A DNA stretch of 64,000 nt from Distichodus sexfasciatus (lineage: Eukaryota > Chordata > Actinopteri > Characiformes > Distichodontidae): positions 2,316,168-2,380,167 of the forward strand of contig JAVGVS010000045.1 of NCBI GenBank assembly GCA_032718565.1, in the 5' to 3' direction. The notes under the pieces are model-generated. The model searched no databases and had not been told where the DNA came from. It worked only from the letters and a program-made list of their open reading frames with translations. Shown one piece after another: positions 57,763 through 64,000 of the stretch. Numbering within the stretch: position 1 is the first letter of the stretch; every line of letters begins with the position of its first letter. Made by a program: the position numbers and the translations under genes.

Positions 57763-60700
57763 ATGAACAGGCCGGCCGGTTTCTCCGCTCCCTTGTTGCT
57801 GTTGGTGCTGTTGCGGCTGGGCGAGGTGGCGGAAGCCTGCAGCTGCTCCCCTGCACATCCTCAACAGGCTTATTGCAACGCCGACGTCGGTAAGACTATT
57901 TACACAATCTTTCCTTCACTTCATTCTCTTAAATGAACTATTTTAATATCTAATGTTCAAGTGTAACTTCTGTAAACGTCTCTCAATTTGGTTTAGGGGT
58001 TGTGGGATTTGTAGTTTTTTTCGCCTCAGACGTTTCTTCACCCCATTTTCTGCCTGTGTTTACTTCCATTCCTCACAGGAAAACAACCTGGTTTTACAGT
58101 TGTTTGTGTCTTTAAACTTTCTGACGACTTTTTATTCGCCGACATTCGATAGTTGTTGTCAACTGGTTGTGCCCAAAAATGTTTGTTTTATAACGGCTTA
58201 CGACTGTAAATAACGGGCCGCAGTGAGATCTATTCAGATGTTTTGCTCAGCTTTTCTTAGAAATATTTTTCCTATATTTTTAAGAATCTGTAATAATTAA
58301 GTAATAACTAACTTTATAAAGCTAGTTTGCAGGTATTTTAAACCTATAATATCAAACATATTTACCAAAAATACATTTTATTACACAGATTATTCATAAT
58401 AGAATCCTTAGAATTAACCATGAAGCAGTCTGGCATCTTTTGCCAGTAACTGCTCATACGTGGGCCTATATGTTTTAGGAGCTTTATATTTTGTAACTTT
58501 CCCTTTGACATAGCCTTTATAAAGCATTAATATAGTTCAGTATATTAATATAGTAAGGTAGTTGGGGTTTGTAGTGATCTACGGAACTGCAGTGAAACGT
58601 TCTGACGTTTTCTACAAGATGTAGAGTTTTCCGGAATCTCTGGAAAAAGGGAATTGATTATAGGATGAACTGGTAGGGGATTGCATCTCCATAGACAATA
58701 AAAACCCATACTTTTGAGTACGAAACATCCTTTTTTTGAGGTCTGTCCAAGGACCCTTACATCTGAGTTAATGATATTATATGTGACCTTAACTTGTGGA
58801 TTATTCATGGAAAATTGGGTTTTCTTTCGTAACAAGCAGCAAGAATCTTAAAGCATTTATTTCATTTTCCTTAATAGACATTGCACTCCCTGCATGTGAC
58901 TATTGCACATCATGTGACAATTTTAAAAAGGATATATCTTATAGAATCCTGTGTTTACTATTATGTTTCCACAGCTAACAAAACTGTAAGATCTAACTGT
59001 TAGCGCATGTAGTAAATGGTGTGAAGATAAGTCATTGGAAGTTGAGAATGATTATCATAAAGGTATTTAAAGCAGGCATTTTCCTTATATTAGTCATATA
59101 GATAACATTTTTGCATGTCTTGTTCAATTACAGGGACGTTGTTTCTGGAGGCACTTGCGTACGAAGTGCATGCTTAGAGCATAGTTATTGCACGACTGGA
59201 TGTAGGATAGAAATATCCAGACTTGAACCCATGGCCTCTAAATCCATATTGGTCCACAGACCAACCACCAACCCAATAAACATGTAATCAAAGGCATCTG
59301 CAAATTTGGGGTTGGGGAGCTTCTTAAACCTGCAGTGGATTGGTATGTAATCTAAATTTAAAGCCAAATGAAATTAGCATTTTTAGAACTTTAAACAAAA
59401 GATGACAGAACAGAACTGTCCCACTGCATTAATTTGGTCCTTCTTTCTAACCTTTTGGGCATGTTGTGCTCAAAATAATATGATCCAAAATATAGCTACA
59501 ACATATTAACAGAATTATACCTATAGGCAAACTCGTATGCATCTTATTCATTTAGATGCATTTTTACAGTAAAGCTTTCATGAGATGTGTTCAGTTATGG
59601 TATAGCCATCATGGTTTTACTAGTTATTCCAGGTCATACCGTTGAGGTTTACGTGTGAATGTATATATGGTGCCAGCGTCCGGCATTTTAAAGCCGGAGC
59701 AGACGGCGTTACATCAGGTCTTTTGATGCATGTAAAGCCCCTCAGTGTTATATTTTAATTTTCCGGTCACACTGCGGACCTGTGAAACTGCACGGTCACT
59801 GCATTTTGTGGTGGTTTTGTACTGTCTTTTTTAAGGCCTGCTCGCGGAAAGTTGATCGTCATTGTCTTTCACCACAATCTCTGCTTATTGCAGAGGCAGA
59901 GATGCAAAAGCATTACTACATTCCACCCGACCATCTGGGCCGTGCCACGTCATGTGGTTTTCCTGTGACTGTTGTAACGTTCTAATGCCATGCAGGGTTA
60001 ACGGGAGTGGTTAAAGGGGTCTGCCGCAGGCAGCGTCCACCTACACTCTGCCTGCTTTGGTCATCGTGACTGGATTTCTCTGGCACATCAGGACTTTCCC
60101 TGGTAGTCTGGTTCACGTCCCCTCTGTAGTGACCCGTCTGGGACAGTCACGGTTACAATGGCACAACTTGTGTTAGCACGACAATTTGGGCGTCTTATGG
60201 TTTTGCCATTACATTTGATGAGCAAATAATGACATTCTGACCTAACGGTGCTGCAACCCAAGTTTCCAACGGCCCAATTTTATGTTCATAACCTCTGAAA
60301 ACCCTATAGGCCCATATATGGAAAAGCTGCTTTTCTTCATGGATCATCCAAATGATACTTTATAATCTGTATAACCGGCCTAATCTAATGTATTATATAG
60401 ATGTTGGATTATAGGGTTTGATATTTCATGCATTCAAATTTTTATTCAGTGGACAACAATTTGATATCTGCCAATGTTAAAAAGTCTGCTATAATACGAT
60501 TGTGATCCGATTTAATTCAGGAATCAGTGATTGATATGAGGCAGACCTGGTGTGAGGCATGAACCAGACATTTGAATGAAAATCTTATCTTTCTAATGAA
60601 AATAGACACCACTGTTCAATATAAAGTGCGTGCTTGCTTGGTGAGGGACGTTACAATATGTTTGCTGCCTGATCAGTGTTTTCATCTTGGATCGATGCTA

Positions 60701-62111
60701 TAAGCTTGTTTATCATTGAAACAGTGTGGACTGATGTATGATCAGACCTCTAGTTATTACCTTTTCACGAACAGCATTTAACAGACATAATTTCAAAACC
60801 TGTTGAGATGTCCACGTTACGGATTCAAAGGTTAAAAGGAACTCGATTTGCGAACACTCTTTTAGCCCCAAAATGCTGCTTCAGAACCCTCTAGAGGCTC
60901 AGTTTTGTTCTGCGTGCTCTGTTTCTGATATCCATATTCTACAGTGGGGGCGGGAAATGCCTAGTCCACGTCTGCTGAGGAATCTGCTGAGTTGATTGGA
61001 AGCCTTTCTGTTCCCACACTTAGAAAAGAGTGCCACGGTTTCCTCAGACCACGCATTCTCAGACTTGACCTGATTCCTAAAGTTTGACATTTAATTGTCA
61101 GTATTTGGAAGAAATAGCATTTGACATCCTGCTCCCAGGAACCTTATGGCAAAATCGCAAGCTATAGCAAGAAAAACAGAGGCCAGGAAAGTGTGCCTGT
61201 GTCTGGTTATCGTGAAACGATCCTCCCTCGTAACTGAAGAATTTTGAGTGTTCCCACTTCCAACCCCTCCACCACACACACACACACACACACACACTTA
61301 CACATACCTGGGAAGGAAAACAGCACATGCATTGTGCCCCTATCCTCCACCTCCGAATGGAAGGAGCGAGTGGAAAAGCGAGGCTCCGGCCGAAACGGGA
61401 TGAAACATTGCGGTCCTGTGTATGTTTAGCCGCTGATGATAGTGCCGAGGTCGGCTTTGGAAATGGGGGAGGGGGAGGAATGGGGGGAGGCTCCTGCGGC
61501 CGTTAGCTGGCATCCCCACACCTTCATGTGTGGCCGAAGAGAAAAGGAGCTCTGTGTTTGAGGAGGGCGTGTAGGGTCTCCCCGAGGACGGGATCGGGCC
61601 TATGTGGGGAAAGGTTGTGAGGAAAGAGGAAAAGAATCTTCCTTTATCGAATGATGGAATGTGTTGGGTGTGATTAGTGGTTAAGGCAGGGCTGAGAGGA
61701 GGGAACTTTTTGCTTTCGGAGTTACAGAACACGGTTAAAAAAGGTACATGTTCCCTGCTGTAGAAATTAAACACACCAAAAGGGATCCTTGGATACAAAA
61801 GATACCGCAATGACAAAGTTATCTGGGTTTTTTTCTGACCGCTAATCCTCCTACAGTTTTTGTGCTAGGAACTTTGTACCATCTCTGAAATATGCAGGAT
61901 ATTGCGGTGTGGGGTGCTTGTATACACGTTTGTCATACGTACACTCGTTCTACACTAGTTCTGTCCTTTTTTTAATCGTTTTTTCCCCATAGACTTAACA
62001 TGGAGCTCAAATTTCAACGCTTTACTGCGCGGCTGCCGTTCTTCACAAAGCCACCGAATTTGATGTGATTCGAGGGATTAAAGGATTCTTCATATTATCT
62101 ATATAATAATT

Positions 62112-62165
<54 letters not shown>

Positions 62166-62954
62166 GGGTGTGTAATTATTAGATTGTTTTAGTAAGGGAA
62201 ATAGTATTTAAGTCAAGTATTTCATTAAGCATAACAATAATCAGTCATGTATACAGACATTTTTAAAGCATTATTTTCTGTTTAAAAAAGACTCAGAGAC
62301 TGTACCAAAATTAGACAGAAATGTGAGGTTTTACCCTCACTTTTGCAGAAATGACTGCATTAAACGAGTGTGCACTGTTGCCTGGTTTTCCCCAATTAAA
62401 AAGAAAAGACAGAGAAAAGGGGTGGGGTGCGTAAACACAGGCACGGCTTCTCATCTTTGGCCAGACTCTGATCTCAGGAATGAACCTGAAGCACACAGGG
62501 CAGGACAAGAAAGCGACTGCAGGGAGCGACTGGTATGTTTATGTCAGCAAGTCTCCTGAGACGACGGGCTTGAGATCTGAGAGCCCGAGCGAGTAGCATA
62601 ACCGCCTCGCTGTTGTGAGACCGCTGACCGACTTCCTGAGTGTTAGGCTAAGATCTTTAAGCACATTCCTCCCTCTGTTCCTCCGCCGACCAAACGCTCC
62701 TGTTGTTATTTTTTGTTTTCCAAGTCCACCTGCAGGGCGTGCTCCTTTAGGCCTGAATAAAAGGTGGCAGGAAATTGGCTTACTTAAGATGTTTGCTCAG
62801 GGTTTTTGGCTGATATGTGTGTTTTTTTCTGATTTGATCTTTCCTCTCTCTAGTCATCAAAGCCAGAGTGACTGGAGTACAAGAAGTGGTCACTGGCAAC
62901 GACGCCTATGGCAATCCCATCAAGAGGATCCAGTATAACCTGAAACAGTTGAAG
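57763..62954 (+). CDS. timp2: TIMP2, first two coding exons (3' end outside the window)
   Basis: Secreted inhibitor of matrix metalloproteinases; TIMP2 also helps activate pro-MMP2 with MMP14. Exons 57763-57889 and 62854-62954 (phase 1) give the first 76 residues. The signal peptide MNRPAGFSAPLLLLVLLRLG... is 25 residues and is followed directly by CSCSPAHPQQAYCNADVVIK. In the mature protein Cys1 chelates the catalytic zinc of the MMP. Exon 2 contributes GNDAYGNPIKRIQYNLKQLK, close to TIMP2 and unlike TIMP1 or TIMP3. A donor GTGAGT follows at 62955, so the gene continues past the window. Intron 1 is about 5 kb, large as in other vertebrates. The start is the only ATG in frame before the signal peptide. 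Confidence 0.95.
60440..60755. mobile_element. Dispersed hAT-like element, family D, copy 2
   Basis: Matches 16790-17130 at GTGGACAAC, TCTGCCAATGTTA, GATTTAATTCAGGAA, TTGGATCGATGCTATAAGCTTGTT and GACTGATGTATG. Ends are decayed. Confidence 0.6.
61273..61297. repeat. (CA)n microsatellite
   Basis: Twelve or so CA units. Confidence 0.9.
61899..62075 (+). repeat. Dispersed repeat, family C, copy 2
   Basis: Same order of motifs as 14040-14240: TGCGGTGTGGGGTGCTTGT, CATGGAGCTCAAATTTC, GCTTTACTGCGCGGC and AATTTGATGTGATTCGAGGG. Confidence 0.7.
62114..62160. repeat. (AT)n microsatellite
   Basis: More than twenty AT units, next to the family E fragment. Confidence 0.9.
62156..62297 (-). repeat. Family E fragment, inverted
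   Basis: The reverse complement matches AACAGAAAATAATGCTTTAA, ACTTGACTTAAATACTATTT and AATTACACACCCATAT of 22745-22870. Confidence 0.7.
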
Positions 62955-63184
62955 GTGAGTTCTTCTTTTGTTATTCTTTTATTAAAATGTGCATTTTTTT
63001 GGTAAGGAAATGAAAGGCTGGCTGGGGGACTTCCGCATCTGTTAAGCAAGACACTAACCAAGAAAAATGAAGCTGCAAAGTTGCAATTCTGCTCAATTTA
63101 GACTTTGTTTAAAAACTTGAACACATAGCCAGTGTTGCTTTCGTCCTCGTCACACTTGGAGATTGTACAATTCCAGATGAAACC
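62955..63184. other. timp2 intron 2, start
   Basis: Non-coding. Nothing recognised before the hAT-like element at 63193. Confidence 0.5.
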
Positions 63185-63192
63185 TAAACAAC

Positions 63193-63727
63193 TAAGGGTC
63201 GACCGACTGTAAGTCGCGCTGATTTGATTTGTCGGTATCGGTGTTTAATTTCGGCGATTACCGATATTAAACCATTACAAGGTGCACTACTGTGGCTACA
63301 CTGCCGTCTCTTCTCTCTGTGCCATATGCTCTCGACTTGCTGCTTCGTTTAATGTCCCGCCCACAACAGTCACTGATTGGCTATATGTCACATGAGATCT
63401 AGGTTCAGTGGAGAGCACGGTGAGCAGCTTTACTTCCTTCACCACAACCTGCTGCTGCTTAATTTAGAATACTAAGTTTCAAATTCAAGTTTCACAGTTT
63501 TATGATGTTACTAAAAGGTGTATTTAATATTATTTAAAACTTTTTTAAAGTTAAAGTATTTATAAACAATAAAGTTATTTAGATACAATTTTGTGTTGGT
63601 GTTTGTAAAATTCTTTCTTTCTTTTTTTTTGTTGCATATCGGTTCCAAATATCCCTTATTGGTCCTGTTAACTAGTAATAATCGGTATCGATATTGGCAC
63701 TGAAAAACGAATATCGGTTGATCTCTA
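63193..63727. mobile_element. hAT-like element with perfect 8-bp target duplication in timp2 intron 2
   Basis: Ends TAAGGGTCGACCGACTG and ATATCGGTTGATCTCTA are inverted repeats with rich TCGGTAT subterminal motifs. TAAACAAC flanks both sides (63185-63192 and 63728-63735). No transposase frame. Confidence 0.9.
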
Positions 63728-64000
63728 TAAACAACACCTGTCACATCATTTTGGGAAAAAAAAAACATATTTCTATGCTTGCAAATAATATTGCACATGT
63801 GATCTTAATCTGATCGAGTTAATCAATCGAGTTAAAAGTATAAACTGATAATTTTTTAAAACGTTAATGTTTAATATTCATTTCTGATTCTGATGATAAT
63901 TTTTTAAAAAAAATGATAACATTGGTTTTTGATTCAGTTGGTCATTTTTTCAGGGCGTTGGCAAATTCTTGAATTTTTCAGGACATGATTTTTAAAATCT

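Larger units (their letters stand above)
57890..62853. other. timp2 intron 1 contents
   Basis: Holds a family D element at 60440-60755, a tRNA-like scrap near 59200 (minus), a CA repeat at 61273-61297, family C copy 2 at 61899-62075, an AT microsatellite at 62114-62160 and a family E fragment at 62156-62297. A GC-rich purine stretch at 61440-61620 (GGGGGAGGGGGAGG) may be regulatory. No internal gene is supported. Confidence 0.55.

Noticed and set aside
61340..61816. 158-codon minus-strand frame in timp2 intron 1
   Set aside because: The composition follows a purine-rich low-complexity stretch, with no domain, no homology I can recognise and no splice sites.
1..64000. CRISPR arrays, operons or phage-like systems
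   Set aside because: The window is a vertebrate nuclear region with spliced genes. The only regular arrays are micro- and minisatellites, not repeat-spacer arrays.

Overview
This window is nuclear DNA from a teleost fish. Genes are split into short GT-AG exons with fish-type intron sizes, the intergenic DNA is AT-rich, and there are many tRNA-derived SINEs, hAT-like miniature transposons, a Tc1-type relic and (GATA)n/(GACA)n satellites. The species cannot be fixed from sequence alone. All gene models were spliced by eye; each one keeps an open frame with matching intron phases across every junction, and every complete model ends at a stop codon.

Layout. 1-2242 (+): 3' half of shugoshin (sgo1). 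4073-6340 (+): complete rpl14. 8058-11087 (+): abhd5-like alpha/beta-hydrolase. 12329-13642 (+): natd1-like small GNAT. 17280-18350 (-): small secreted coiled-coil protein that I do not recognise. 18.9-27.7 kb: repeat-rich, no gene seen. 27745-28115 (-): broken inverted copy of a tspan10 exon. 28753-32568 (+): intact tspan10. 33946-34960 (-): pde6g. 40571-44829 (+): lgals3bp. 44.8-57.5 kb: gene-poor, with transposon relics and a GATA/GACA satellite. 57763 onward (+): first two coding exons of timp2, which runs off the window.

These genes do not form a pathway. They are neighbours by chromosomal history. sgo1, rpl14 and abhd5 have human orthologues on 3p; tspan10-pde6g and lgals3bp-timp2 have human orthologues on 17q25.3. 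The window therefore seems to cross a junction between two ancestral linkage blocks, near natd1.

Best leads: an ABHD5-type protein whose nucleophile-elbow serine is replaced by aspartate; an inverted, stop-containing tspan10 fragment beside its parent; an unrecognised secreted-protein gene with a complete structure; a perfect 58-bp hairpin transposon nested in a hAT-like element; a series of hAT-like elements with readable 8-bp target duplications, one still holding the start of a BED-finger-like frame; and a DNA transposon with terminal repeats of about 100 bp and a truncated integrase-like reading frame. No new prokaryote-style system is present, and I see no CRISPR array.
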